NCBI GenBank assembly: GCA_003280055.1
Contig: QCGG01000004.1
Coordinates: 62,001 to 126,000 of the forward strand
DNA length: 64,000 nucleotides
Reading direction: 5' to 3'
Source: Prochlorococcus sp. AG-363-P19
GTDB lineage: Bacteria > Cyanobacteriota > Cyanobacteriia > PCC-6307 > Cyanobiaceae
The notes under the pieces are model-generated. The model made no database searches, had not been told where the DNA came from, and saw only the letters and a list, made by a program, of their open reading frames with translations. Made by a program: the position numbers and the translations under genes. This document shows, in pieces, positions 1 to 8,528 of this stretch (within the stretch, counting starts at the first letter, position 1; each line of letters begins with the position of its first letter).

Positions 1-2
1 TA

Positions 3-275
3 CCACTTATAAAACCTTCAATTGCAAGTACAGCAATCCTTGTTTTCTTATTTTCATGGAATGAATATCCAATAGCCCTTTCGTGGTTAAGCAATCCAGA
101 AGCACTAACTTTGCCTGTAGCCATAGCTCGCCTTGCAGGATCCTCAATATATTCAGTTCCTTATGGTGCCTACGCTGCAGCTACAGTACTCGGGTCAATA
201 CCATTATTGTTAATAGTGCTAATATTTCAACGTCAAATAGTTAGCGGATTAACTAATGGAGCAATAAAAGGATGA
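3..275 (+). CDS. ABC transporter permease, C-terminal part (sugar/MalG type)
   Basis: This is a partial gene: the reading frame is open from the window edge and stops with TGA at 273-275. The visible 90 residues are the C-terminal end of a binding-protein-dependent permease. They include a hydrophobic segment with FSWNEY, a short loop, a second membrane segment (LGSIPLLLIVLIFQ) and the tail GLTNGAIKG. This ending is typical of MalG/UgpE-type carbohydrate permeases. It overlaps the next ATPase gene by ATGA, so the two are very likely one operon and one importer. The substrate cannot be read from this fragment; compatible solutes or sugars (for example glucosylglycerol-type systems) are possible. 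Confidence 0.85.
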   Translation, partial: PLIKPSIASTAILVFLFSWNEYPIALSWLSNPEALTLPVAIARLAGSSIYSVPYGAYAAATVLGSIPLLLIVLIFQRQIVSGLTNGAIKG

Positions 276-1252
276 CATTAATTCTTAGAAAAATTTCCCG
301 TAAATTCGGCAGGAGAATAATACTTAATAATCTCAATCTTGAAGTCAGGGAAGGTGAAATTCTAGCTCTACTAGGTCCTAGTGGTTGCGGTAAAAGTACA
401 ACACTTCGAATAATAGCGGGCTTGGAACGTCCTGATACTGGAGAGATTCTAATTAATGGTGCAAATATGACTCATATTCCTCCCGTTGATAGAAAGATAG
501 GAATGGTATTTCAAAACTATGCATTATTCCCACATTTATCAGTTGGTGAGAACTTATCACTAGGTTTAAATATAAGAGGCGTCCCTAATAAGCAAATACA
601 GGTTAGAGTTAGCTCAATACTAGGTTTAATGAAGTTAGATGATCATGTCAATAAACTCCCTGCAGAACTTTCTGGTGGTCAAAGGCAAAGAGTAGCTCTA
701 GCAAGAGCGCTCTTAAGAGACCCATCAATTTATCTTCTCGATGAACCTATGAGTAATTTAGATGCACAACTACGTGAAGATCTTAGACCTGAATTGAGAT
801 CACTGATAACCTCAGAAAATAAACCTGTGGTCTATGTCACCCATGATCAAAATGAGGCGATGGCATTAGCCAATAGAATAGCAATACTTAATAACGGGGT
901 AATTGAACAAATAGACACACCTCAGGATATTTATAAAAATCCTAAAACGTATTTCGTTGCATCATTCATAGGAAGTCCCAAAATAAATACTGTTAACCAA
1001 TCAAATGAAATTTTGAGCGCAGTGAGACCAGAAGATATTTATTTTTCAGAAGAAGGTTTGAATTGTAAGGTTCTCGCAAGAGAGTGGCATGGAAAGAATC
1101 AAATTATTATTCTTGATTGTTCAAAAGGTATTTTGAGAATGATTTGTGATGTAGATACAAAAATCCCGACAAATACAAAAGTAAGCTGGGACAAAGATAA
1201 AGTATATAGATTTAATATTAATACCGGGAAAAGATCAATATTAACAACTTAA
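272..1252 (+). CDS. ABC transporter ATP-binding protein (MalK/UgpC type)
   Basis: Cytoplasmic ATPase that powers uptake through the membrane permease encoded just upstream. Walker A GPSGCGKST lies at about residues 35-43, the Q-loop at QNYALFPH, the signature LSGGQ at about 133-137, Walker B with IYLLDEP at about 153-159, and the H-loop in VTHDQNEA. The C-terminal ~90 residues, starting near the phrase SAVRPEDI, form the OB-like regulatory domain usual in carbohydrate importers of the MalK family, but it is a little short (326 aa overall against about 350-370). The start ATG overlaps the permease stop (ATGA), which suggests translational coupling. The substrate is not determined by the ATPase. 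Confidence 0.92.
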   Translation: MTLILRKISRKFGRRIILNNLNLEVREGEILALLGPSGCGKSTTLRIIAGLERPDTGEILINGANMTHIPPVDRKIGMVFQNYALFPHLSVGENLSLGLNIRGVPNKQIQVRVSSILGLMKLDDHVNKLPAELSGGQRQRVALARALLRDPSIYLLDEPMSNLDAQLREDLRPELRSLITSENKPVVYVTHDQNEAMALANRIAILNNGVIEQIDTPQDIYKNPKTYFVASFIGSPKINTVNQSNEILSAVRPEDIYFSEEGLNCKVLAREWHGKNQIIILDCSKGILRMICDVDTKIPTNTKVSWDKDKVYRFNINTGKRSILTT

Positions 1253-1270
1253 TAAATCTCTCGCGAATAC

Positions 1271-2371
1271 TTATTTAACTAAATTTTTGTGTAACAATGA
1301 CGCATGGGCTAGAGAAAGTCTCCCTAAGTTTCTAACATTCTTAGTGTCTACATTGCTATTCAAACAAACATTCCAAACTCTTTTGAGATACTGAGAATTT
1401 ATATCTTGAGAAAGGTTGAAACAAGTTGTTTTTAACATTTCTGATGCTGATTTAACCTTAGGGTCGTATCCCAGGGCACAGGTAGGACAGCCTGCAAGTT
1501 GAGCCAATATCAAAGCATGCAGTCGCATAGGTATTGCTAAACATGCTTTTTGAAACAAGTCAGTTGCATGTTCAAACGTCATCGCTTCTATTTTAACAAT
1601 TTTAGACTTTAAAGAATCAGAAATAATGTTTTTCTTATTTAATTCATTCAATAAAAAAGGGTCCTTTGATTTGTCAAAAGATAGCCAGATTGCTTGCTTT
1701 CCTTGTTCATTAAGAAATTCATCAAGGGCGTTAAACAATTCTTTCCACTTTTTCATGTTAAGAAACTTCGTCTTGCACCAAGACAAAACTATTGGCCCAC
1801 CTCCTATCCATTGTTTTTGAGGAAATTGGAATACAGGGTCTGGTGCAAAAACTACTGGAATCCTTATCTTCATAGATTGAATTCTCATATAAGAATCCAA
1901 ATCTCTAACACTTATATACGAGACCAATCCAAGTACTCTTTTAACCAAAAATATACTTAATCTTGAATTTAGAGGGCCAATGCCCTGTGCCCATAAAATA
2001 ATATTAATATTCTTTATGTGTGCAAAGACTATGATCAGTAGATAATAAATAAGGCTCCGAATACTTGTTTGATCCTGCAATAATGAGCCACCGCCTAAGA
2101 CAAGATTATCTACTCTATTAACTGATTTCAAAATACTCAGCAAATCCTTCCTATTTATATTCTTAACTTGTCTACCTGTACAATTATCAGTGACAGGTTT
2201 ATTTGTAGAGATTAATATACTAAAACTCTTATCAATTATTTTCAATAGAATACTAAGTGTTAATTCGTCACCCAAATTACCTTCACCATAATAACCACAT
2301 AAAAGAACCGATGGAGGATTAGAATCAGAAGAGACATTATTGGCCCGGCCTAGAGGAAATCCTTTGTCCAT
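1271..2371 (-). CDS. csaB: Polysaccharide pyruvyl transferase family protein (CsaB-like)
   Basis: The 366-aa protein carries the glycine-rich N-terminal motif CGYYGEGNLGDE (about residues 25-36), a second conserved block VLGGGSLLQD, and a C-terminal MRLHALILA stretch. All are typical of the CsaB/polysaccharide pyruvyl transferase family, which transfers pyruvate to cell-wall or exopolysaccharide sugars. In cyanobacteria this gene is commonly annotated csaB, and the acceptor is unknown. It is convergent with the ABC ATPase gene, with only 18 bases between stops. The first ATG is used; the N-terminal ~20 residues are polar and may not be essential, so a slightly later start is possible. Confidence 0.85.
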   Translation of the reverse strand: MDKGFPLGRANNVSSDSNPPSVLLCGYYGEGNLGDELTLSILLKIIDKSFSILISTNKPVTDNCTGRQVKNINRKDLLSILKSVNRVDNLVLGGGSLLQDQTSIRSLIYYLLIIVFAHIKNINIILWAQGIGPLNSRLSIFLVKRVLGLVSYISVRDLDSYMRIQSMKIRIPVVFAPDPVFQFPQKQWIGGGPIVLSWCKTKFLNMKKWKELFNALDEFLNEQGKQAIWLSFDKSKDPFLLNELNKKNIISDSLKSKIVKIEAMTFEHATDLFQKACLAIPMRLHALILAQLAGCPTCALGYDPKVKSASEMLKTTCFNLSQDINSQYLKRVWNVCLNSNVDTKNVRNLGRLSLAHASLLHKNLVK

Positions 2372-2407
2372 GAATTTTTCCTAAGCTCTACACATTGAGG
2401 TAATCAT

Positions 2408-2719
2408 TTGCACGCTCTCTCTCTTGGTACTTGGTGGATACACATCACTACATTATTTGAATGGATGCTGGCCATCGTATTAATTTTGCGATGGAGCAAA
2501 CAAAACAACAATCCACCCCTCAAGTGGCTAGCCCTTGCAATGCTGCCAAATTTAGCTAGTGCCATGGCAGCCATTACCTGGCACATTTACGACAACGTAT
2601 CCTCCCTAAAAGGCTTAGTAGTGCTCCAATCAGGCCTAACTGTCATAGGTAATTTTTGTCTAGCAGCAGCAGCTTGGAACCTGGTCAAAGTTAGGAATAG
2701 GAAAACTGAGGTCTTATGA
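2408..2719 (+). CDS. DUF2499 family membrane protein (Ycf49-like)
   Basis: A 103-aa protein with three hydrophobic segments. The N-terminal phrase HALSLGTWWIHITTLFEW and the later ITWHIYDN are hallmarks of DUF2499, a family kept in cyanobacteria and plastids (Ycf49-like). Its function is unknown; conservation restricted to oxygenic phototrophs suggests a thylakoid role, which is inference. The start of the next gene overlaps its stop (ATGA), so the two are probably translated together. The first codon ATG sits next to the divergent csaB gene. Confidence 0.82.
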   Translation: MHALSLGTWWIHITTLFEWMLAIVLILRWSKQNNNPPLKWLALAMLPNLASAMAAITWHIYDNVSSLKGLVVLQSGLTVIGNFCLAAAAWNLVKVRNRKTEVL

Positions 2720-3054
2720 ATTTCCCTAATTTTGACGCTCTAATGATGTATTTAGGAGGAGTTGATCCAAGTCCTTTATTTGTACTTTCACTAATACCAT
2801 ATCTTGCATTCCTTTTTTGGGCGCAAAAAAGCAAGCAAATTCCCAAGATTTCCCTATGGGGGTTCCGGTTAACGCTTCTTTTCGTTGCAATGACGATCAT
2901 TTTTGCCATCGTCGCAAGCGTCAGATTTGGGGAAGAACTGACAAACATCGATCCACTTCATGGTGCTGCTGAAGCATTCTTAACATTAAGTGATGCCTTG
3001 ATAGCACTTGGTTTTTTAGGAATTGGCAAGAAAAATCTGGTGAATAACTCTTAA
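2716..3054 (+). CDS. DUF3593 family membrane protein
   Basis: A 112-aa integral membrane protein with about three hydrophobic helices. The segment GGVDPSPLFVLSLIPYLAFLFWA at the N-terminus and GAAEAFLTLSDALIALGFLG near the end match what is known of DUF3593, a cyanobacterial and plant family of unknown function. It is coupled to the upstream DUF2499 gene through an ATGA overlap; the same pairing in other cyanobacteria would support a shared complex. It lies directly upstream of psaK, but no promoter or terminator between them could be identified with confidence. Confidence 0.8.
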   Translation: MNFPNFDALMMYLGGVDPSPLFVLSLIPYLAFLFWAQKSKQIPKISLWGFRLTLLFVAMTIIFAIVASVRFGEELTNIDPLHGAAEAFLTLSDALIALGFLGIGKKNLVNNS

Positions 3055-3113
3055 GAGGAATCAGTTAAACCTCCCTAAACGGCAACAATCGAGGAGAATA
3101 AAGTGTTGCTTCC

Positions 3114-3383
3114 ATGGTCTACATGATGACAAACCTATTGGCTGCTGCGGCACCAGCCACATTTTCTTGGTCTCCAAAGGTGGCGGTGGTAATGATCGCC
3201 TGTAATGTTCTTGCCTATGCCATCGCAAGGGCCAACATAGCCCAACCAAACGAAGGCTTTCAAATTCCTAATTCCCAGTATTTTGGTGGAATGAGTCACG
3301 CATCAGTTGTTGCGGCCAACGCCCTAGGTCACGTTTTAGGAATAGGAACCATATTGGGTCTTGCTTCTAGAGGAGTTCTTTAA
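3114..3383 (+). CDS. psaK: Photosystem I reaction centre subunit PsaK
   Basis: PsaK is a peripheral two-helix subunit of photosystem I in the thylakoid membrane, at the edge where antenna proteins dock. The predicted 89-aa protein has a hydrophobic segment around VAVVMIACNVLAYAIARANI, a polar loop, then the highly characteristic GGMSHASVVAANALGHVLGIG second helix. The first ATG gives MVYMMTNLL; either of the next two ATGs (3123 or 3126) could be the true start, and the N-terminus of mature PsaK is often processed. A strong hairpin about 75 bases downstream ends the transcript. In a Pcb-containing cell, PsaK is of interest as a possible antenna contact (inference). Confidence 0.93.
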   Translation: MVYMMTNLLAAAAPATFSWSPKVAVVMIACNVLAYAIARANIAQPNEGFQIPNSQYFGGMSHASVVAANALGHVLGIGTILGLASRGVL

Positions 3384-3455
3384 GGCTAAATAAACTCAAC
3401 ATATTTCTTGCCTCAAATTTGGTAAGGAATAAACGGGGTTCAAATTACTAAGTTC

Positions 3456-3513
3456 TTTAAAAAACCAGGAAAATGCTGAAACGCAGCAATTTTTCTGGTT
3501 TTTTAATGGTAAA
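3456..3513. terminator. Bidirectional terminator between psaK and dxs
   Basis: The two arms are AAAAAACCAG..AAAATGCTG and CAGCA..TTTTTCTGGTTTTTT around a small AAAC-type loop. The stem has one or two mismatches in the middle, and A and T runs flank it on each side, so it can work for the plus-strand psaK transcript and the convergent dxs transcript. Confidence 0.75.
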
Positions 3514-3535
3514 TAACAAAAGCTATTAAAAAGAA

Positions 3536-5479
3536 CTAACTTAATTTCTGTTCTAATTCTTTCTCATGAGTTGAGTTAATTATGTTTTTAGCTTGATTAA
3601 AACTAAAATAGTTAATTATTGTAGAAGCCATCTTATTGGGAGTTAATCCTAATTGTTCCTTACTTTGTTGAGGACTGGCATGATCGACAAGTTTATCTGG
3701 TATTCCTATTCGTAAAGTTGGTACATGTATATTCTCATCTGCAAAAGATTCAAGTACGGCAGAACCAAATCCTCCAGCAATAGCCCCTTCTTCCATAGTT
3801 ACAACTTTCCCAATTTTACCAGCAAGAGGATTGATTAAAGACTGATCTAGTGGCCTTAAAAATCTTGCATTGATAACAGTAGATCTAATTCCTTGCTCAG
3901 CAAGCAGTTTTGAGGTTTCGATAGCAGGTGAAACCATTGATCCATAACCAACAATTAATAGGTCACCTCCCTCAGAGATAACTTCTCCTATTCCGAGCTC
4001 TAAAGGTTTCCACCCCTCTTCCATTATTGGGACACCTTCTCCGGACCCTCTTGGTATACGTAGAGCACATGGGCCATTATGGTCAATACAAGTGACTAGC
4101 ATCCTTTGCAATTCCGCCTCATCCTTAGGTGCCATAACTGTGAAGTTAGGCACAGCTCTTAAATAGCTAATGTCATATTGGCCCTGATGAGTCGGACCAT
4201 CTGCACCCACGATACCTGCTCTATCTAGTACAAAAGTGACTGGTAAATTCTGAATACCAATATCATGAATCAACTGGTCATAAGCTCGTTGCAAAAAGGT
4301 GCTATAAATAGCCACAACGGGCTTTAACCCTTCACACGCCATTCCACCGGCAAGAGTGACGGCATGTTGTTCTGCAATGCCTACATCGACATATTGATCA
4401 GGTACTGACTTTTGCAAAAGATCTAAGCCAGTTCCAGTAGCCATAGCAGCAGTTATTCCAACTACAGTTGAATCCTCTTGGCAAAGTTTTACAAGGGTTT
4501 GTCCGAAAACCTTGCTATAGCTGGGCGGTTTAGGCCCCTTGGAAGGTTTTGACTTACCTGTTGTTAGATCAAATGAAGATTGAGCATGGTATCCAACTTG
4601 GTCAGCTTCAGCATATGGATAACCTTTACCTTTAGTCGTACAAACATGAACCAATACAGGGCCTTCAGCTTTGTGGGCCATCTCAAATGTACGAACCATA
4701 AGATCAATGTCATGCCCATCAATTGGACCTATATAGCTAAATCCCAGCTCTTCAAATACTGCTCCCATTTTTGGTACAGCAAGCCTTCTCATGCTTCCTT
4801 TTAAAGATTTAAGATCCTCTGGAAGTTCACCTCCCATAAAAGGAAGATTCTTAACACTTTCCTCAACACTATCCGTTAAGAATTGGAGTGGAGGACTATG
4901 TCTAATACGATTTAAATAAGTAGATAAAGCTCCTACAGGTGGTGAAATTGACATGTCATTATCATTTAGTACAACCAATAAAGGTGTTTTAGGAAGGTGA
5001 CCAGCATGATTAATCGCCTCCAACGCCATACCACCTGTCAATGCACCATCGCCAATAACAGCTACACATTTGAAGTTTTCACCTTTTCGATCCCTTGCCA
5101 TAGCCATGCCAAGTGCTGCTGAAATAGAAGTACTTGCATGACCAGCGCCAAAGTGATCAAAAGGGCTTTCACTTCTCTTGAGGTATCCAGCAACACCATG
5201 TTGTTGACGCAAAGTGTCAAATCTCTCAAAACGGCCAGTAATTAATTTGTGGGGATAAGCCTGATGACCGACATCCCAAACGACTCTATCCTTGTCAAGA
5301 TCTAGCGTTTGATACAAAGCAAGTGTTAGTTCAACAACACCTAGACCTGGTCCCAAATGACCACCACTGGTAGAAACTACTTGTAAATGGCGCTCTCTAA
5401 TCTGACAAGCAACATCCTCAAGCTCATCTGTGCTTAGCCCATGGAGCTGATTTGGATGGGTTAACTCGCTTAAACGCAT
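3536..5479 (-). CDS. dxs: 1-deoxy-D-xylulose-5-phosphate synthase
   Basis: First enzyme of the MEP isoprenoid pathway: it condenses pyruvate and glyceraldehyde 3-phosphate to DXP using thiamine diphosphate. The 647-aa length is normal. Seen in the translation are the N-terminal [10 protein letters not shown] motif, the ThDP-binding [13 protein letters not shown] (from about residue 143), the transketolase central block [30 protein letters not shown] with the substrate-contacting residues, and a C-terminal transketolase domain. It supplies carotenoids, phytol and quinones; dxr is also in this window, about 38 kb away. The gene is convergent with psaK and divergent from ilvA. Confidence 0.97.
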   Translation of the reverse strand: MRLSELTHPNQLHGLSTDELEDVACQIRERHLQVVSTSGGHLGPGLGVVELTLALYQTLDLDKDRVVWDVGHQAYPHKLITGRFERFDTLRQQHGVAGYLKRSESPFDHFGAGHASTSISAALGMAMARDRKGENFKCVAVIGDGALTGGMALEAINHAGHLPKTPLLVVLNDNDMSISPPVGALSTYLNRIRHSPPLQFLTDSVEESVKNLPFMGGELPEDLKSLKGSMRRLAVPKMGAVFEELGFSYIGPIDGHDIDLMVRTFEMAHKAEGPVLVHVCTTKGKGYPYAEADQVGYHAQSSFDLTTGKSKPSKGPKPPSYSKVFGQTLVKLCQEDSTVVGITAAMATGTGLDLLQKSVPDQYVDVGIAEQHAVTLAGGMACEGLKPVVAIYSTFLQRAYDQLIHDIGIQNLPVTFVLDRAGIVGADGPTHQGQYDISYLRAVPNFTVMAPKDEAELQRMLVTCIDHNGPCALRIPRGSGEGVPIMEEGWKPLELGIGEVISEGGDLLIVGYGSMVSPAIETSKLLAEQGIRSTVINARFLRPLDQSLINPLAGKIGKVVTMEEGAIAGGFGSAVLESFADENIHVPTLRIGIPDKLVDHASPQQSKEQLGLTPNKMASTIINYFSFNQAKNIINSTHEKELEQKLS

Positions 5480-5598
5480 GCCACCCTGAACATCAATACT
5501 CTCAATCTAAAGCCTCCTGATCAGGTTTCATAAAATAAAATGGCTTAGTAAATGGAGTGTAGTTATCGAAAGGGACAAATCATTACAAACTAAGATGT

Positions 5599-7143
5599 AT
5601 GGATGATTACTTACAAAAAATTCTTAGGGCGCGTGTATATGACGTGGCAAAAGAAACCCCTCTTGATTTTGCCAAGAATCTAAGCAACCGCTTAAATAAT
5701 CAAATCTGGCTTAAAAGAGAAGACCTTCAACCCGTTTTCTCATTCAAGCTGAGAGGTGCCTACAACAGAATGGCACAGTTAAGTGAAGAGCAACTAAAGC
5801 TGGGGGTAATTGCCTCAAGTGCTGGCAACCATGCTCAAGGGGTTGCACTAAGTGCTGCGAAACTTAAATGCAAGGCTGTGATTGTAATGCCGATCACAAC
5901 TCCCTCAGTAAAAGTAAAAGCAGTTGAATTGCTCAATGCTGAAGTCATTCTCCATGGTGATACATATGACGCCTCATATAAAGAAGCGCTTCGAATAAGT
6001 TCCCAAAAAGGTCTGACTTTTATTCATCCTTTTGATGACCCGGAAGTCATTGCCGGACAAGGAACAATAGCCATGGAGATACTTAGACAATGCCTTGAGC
6101 CACCTGATGCTATTTACGTTGCTGTTGGTGGTGGTGGCTTAATAGGTGGTATTTCAGCTTATGTAAAAAATCTATGGCCACAAATTGAAGTAATTGGCGT
6201 TGAACCAATGGATGCCAATGCTATGACTCAGTCACTTCAAGAAAACAAACGAATTAAATTAAATTCAATAGGTCTATTTGCTGATGGAGTAGCAGTAAAG
6301 CAGGTAGGTATTGAAACCTTCGAATTAGCAAAAAAATATGTCGACAGGATGGTAACAGTTTCGACTGATGAGATTTGTGCAGCAATCAAAGATGTTTTTG
6401 AAGACACACGCTCAATCCTTGAGCCAGCAGGAGCTTTGGCTGTTGCTGGTTTAAAAGCGGATATAAGCAACTGTCAAAAACATGGACAAAGCCTTATAGC
6501 CGTGGCATGTGGAGCGAATATGAATTTCGATCGTCTGAGGTTCGTTGCAGAAAGAGCTGAATTAGGAGAAGAGAGAGAAGCAATGTTTGCTATAGAGATT
6601 CCCGAGAAACCCGGCAGCCTAAAGAAACTATGCGAAAACCTTGGAGAAAGAAGTCTCACTGAATTCAGCTATCGAATGTCAGATGGTCCCAAAGCACAGA
6701 TCTTTATGGGTGTAGAAGTGCTTGGAGCAAGAGATCGTATGGATTTAACTAAAAAACTCGAAAAAGAAGGTTTTCCTTGCCTTGACCTTAGTAAAGACGA
6801 GCTCTCAAAAGCTCACTTACGTCATATGGTTGGAGGAAGGCTGCCAACCTCAGCGAAAAAGCTTTACGCGGATGGCTTTAAAGAGCTTTTATATCGTTTC
6901 GAATTTCCCGAACGGCCAGGCGCATTAATGGAATTCGTAAGCAACCTCAATCAAGGTTGGAGTATCAGTATATTTCATTACAGAAATCACGGTGCTGATG
7001 TAGGGCGAATAGTAGTTGGAGTACTTGTGAAGGAAAAAGAATTCAATGAATGGTTCGACTTCTTAAATTCGCTTGGCTATCCAAGTTGCGAAGAAACAAA
7101 CAATTCTGCATATCGACTTTTCCTAGGTGCGCAGTTGCTTTGA
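5599..7143 (+). CDS. ilvA: Threonine ammonia-lyase (threonine deaminase), biosynthetic
   Basis: PLP enzyme that converts threonine to 2-oxobutanoate, the first committed step of isoleucine synthesis. The PLP lysine sits in SFKLRGAYN (K50), SSAGNHAQG binds the cofactor phosphate region, and GGGGLIGG is the phosphate-binding glycine loop. The C-terminal third holds two ACT-like domains (beginning near EIPEKPGSLKK and EFPERPGALMEF), which give isoleucine/valine feedback control in long-form IlvA. The 514-aa length fits that form. It is divergent from dxs with about 120 bases between the starts. Confidence 0.96.
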   Translation: MDDYLQKILRARVYDVAKETPLDFAKNLSNRLNNQIWLKREDLQPVFSFKLRGAYNRMAQLSEEQLKLGVIASSAGNHAQGVALSAAKLKCKAVIVMPITTPSVKVKAVELLNAEVILHGDTYDASYKEALRISSQKGLTFIHPFDDPEVIAGQGTIAMEILRQCLEPPDAIYVAVGGGGLIGGISAYVKNLWPQIEVIGVEPMDANAMTQSLQENKRIKLNSIGLFADGVAVKQVGIETFELAKKYVDRMVTVSTDEICAAIKDVFEDTRSILEPAGALAVAGLKADISNCQKHGQSLIAVACGANMNFDRLRFVAERAELGEEREAMFAIEIPEKPGSLKKLCENLGERSLTEFSYRMSDGPKAQIFMGVEVLGARDRMDLTKKLEKEGFPCLDLSKDELSKAHLRHMVGGRLPTSAKKLYADGFKELLYRFEFPERPGALMEFVSNLNQGWSISIFHYRNHGADVGRIVVGVLVKEKEFNEWFDFLNSLGYPSCEETNNSAYRLFLGAQLL

Positions 7144-7179
7144 TCACGTTAACTTGATGTATCCATATATGGCCCAACT

Positions 7180-7710
7180 ATGGCCAATGAATCCTCAACC
7201 CGAATTGCTGAGGACATAAGAGTGTCACTTCAAGCACGTATAGAAGCGATCCTTTACCTAAAAGGAAAACCCACTAGCGGCAAGGAAATAGCTGAATTAA
7301 CAGGTGAATCGGAAGGTTCTGTTGAACAAGCATTAATAATGCTTATGGCTTCTTATGCGCAAAGGGATACTGCTCTTGAGATTTTAGAAAACAATAAAAA
7401 ATACAGCCTTCAACTTCGACCTGGTTTAGGGGCACTAGTGCAAAATCTCCTGCCCGTAGATCTATCAACAGCGACGCTTAGAACTCTTGCAACAGTGGCC
7501 CTAAAAAAAAGGATTCTCCAATCAGATCTTGTTGAGCTAAGAGGGTCTGGTGCCTATGACCATATAAAAGAGTTATGCGAACAAAATTTCGTAGAAAGAA
7601 AGCGCCAAAGCGAAGGCAGATCATATTGGATAACACTATCTGAAAAATTTCACAGAACTTTTTCAGTTATTCCAGAACTAAATGCAGCAGATGAACCGAA
7701 AGCTGCATAG
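7180..7710 (+). CDS. scpB: Segregation and condensation protein B
   Basis: ScpB is the small winged-helix partner of ScpA and the SMC ATPase in chromosome condensation. The protein (176 aa) opens with RIEAILYLKGKPTSGKEIAEL, the classic first winged-helix module of ScpB. A second module follows, including LRTLATVALKKRILQSDLVELRG, where family members usually have a TLAIIAYKQPITR-like stretch; here the QPI is replaced by a KRI sequence, as often in marine picocyanobacteria (from memory). It follows ilvA with a 36-base gap and precedes a YggT gene, in a compact same-strand run. Confidence 0.88.
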   Translation: MANESSTRIAEDIRVSLQARIEAILYLKGKPTSGKEIAELTGESEGSVEQALIMLMASYAQRDTALEILENNKKYSLQLRPGLGALVQNLLPVDLSTATLRTLATVALKKRILQSDLVELRGSGAYDHIKELCEQNFVERKRQSEGRSYWITLSEKFHRTFSVIPELNAADEPKAA

Positions 7711-7735
7711 AGTTGGTCTGTAATTACCACACAAA

Positions 7736-8035
7736 ATGGAAATCACTGCCACGTTCCTGCAGGTACTTGCTCAAACCCTTGAATTGTACTCATACGTTCT
7801 AATAGTACGAGTTCTTCTGAGTTGGTTCCCCAACCTTGATTGGAGCAACCCAGCATTAACCACTGTCAGCTCAATAACCGACCCATACTTAAATGCCTTT
7901 AGAGGAATAATCCCGCCAATAGGAGGTCTCGATCTTTCAGCAATACTTGCATTCTTGGCCTTAAGTCTTATGCGGCGCCTTCTGTTCAGTGCAAGTATGT
8001 CCTTTATGAATGGGGCTTCTGGTTATTACGGTTAG
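7736..8035 (+). CDS. YggT family membrane protein (Ycf19-like)
   Basis: A 99-aa protein with two hydrophobic segments separated by a conserved loop. The first helix ends in LLSWFPNLDWSNP and the loop has ITDPYLNAFRGIIPPIGGLDLS, the signature arrangement of the YggT/Ycf19 family. Relatives have been linked to division-site or thylakoid organisation, but the biochemical role is not settled. It lies 25 bases after scpB. The ATG start overlaps no other gene, and length is normal for the family. Confidence 0.88.
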   Translation: MEITATFLQVLAQTLELYSYVLIVRVLLSWFPNLDWSNPALTTVSSITDPYLNAFRGIIPPIGGLDLSAILAFLALSLMRRLLFSASMSFMNGASGYYG

Positions 8036-8120
8036 TAAGAAAATCCTATAAAATTCAAATCCAAAATTAACTGATTGATATAGCCAGATCTTTGGAAAAC
8101 TCAATTCGATTTAAGACAGA

Positions 8121-8450
8121 TCATCTCTTGTCCCCTTCTCCTCCTAATCGACCCCGAGCTGCCCTACTAGATAATTTCAAAAGATTAGCTTCTGCTACTG
8201 AATTCAATGAATAACCTAATTCACTTGATAGCTGGGATATGTACCACAACACATCCCCCAATTCAAGCATGATAGCTTCAGAAGAGATCTCATCAAAAAC
8301 ACCTCCCTTATCACGAATCACCTTCTTAACTTTGTCAGCAACCTCCCCAGCCTCTCCTGAAAGTCCCAAAGTTGGATAAATAGGGTTTTTCCCAACATTT
8401 GGATAAAGCGCTGTTGTCCTAGCCTGTTCCTGATAATGATTTAAGTCCAT
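8121..8450 (-). CDS. MazG-like nucleoside triphosphate pyrophosphohydrolase
   Basis: The domain matches the MazG/all-alpha NTP pyrophosphohydrolase family, which removes pyrophosphate from non-canonical or excess nucleotides. The metal-binding EExxE-type site appears as GLSGEAGEVADKVKK and the following helix ends in LELGDVLWYISQL, giving the E-E-D pattern. The ORF track starts at 8516, but the first 22 residues are unconserved-looking and would overlap the pyk start region. MDLNHYQEQA at 8450 is the more likely start, giving 109 aa. The gene is divergent from pyk. Confidence 0.82.
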   Translation of the reverse strand: MDLNHYQEQARTTALYPNVGKNPIYPTLGLSGEAGEVADKVKKVIRDKGGVFDEISSEAIMLELGDVLWYISQLSSELGYSLNSVAEANLLKLSSRAARGRLGGEGDKR

Positions 8451-8528
8451 GAAAGCTGATACTAGAGAGTGATGAAGAATAATGATGAGGCCTAGATGGT
8501 ATTTTCCGAGGTGCAACAGTTAAGTGCA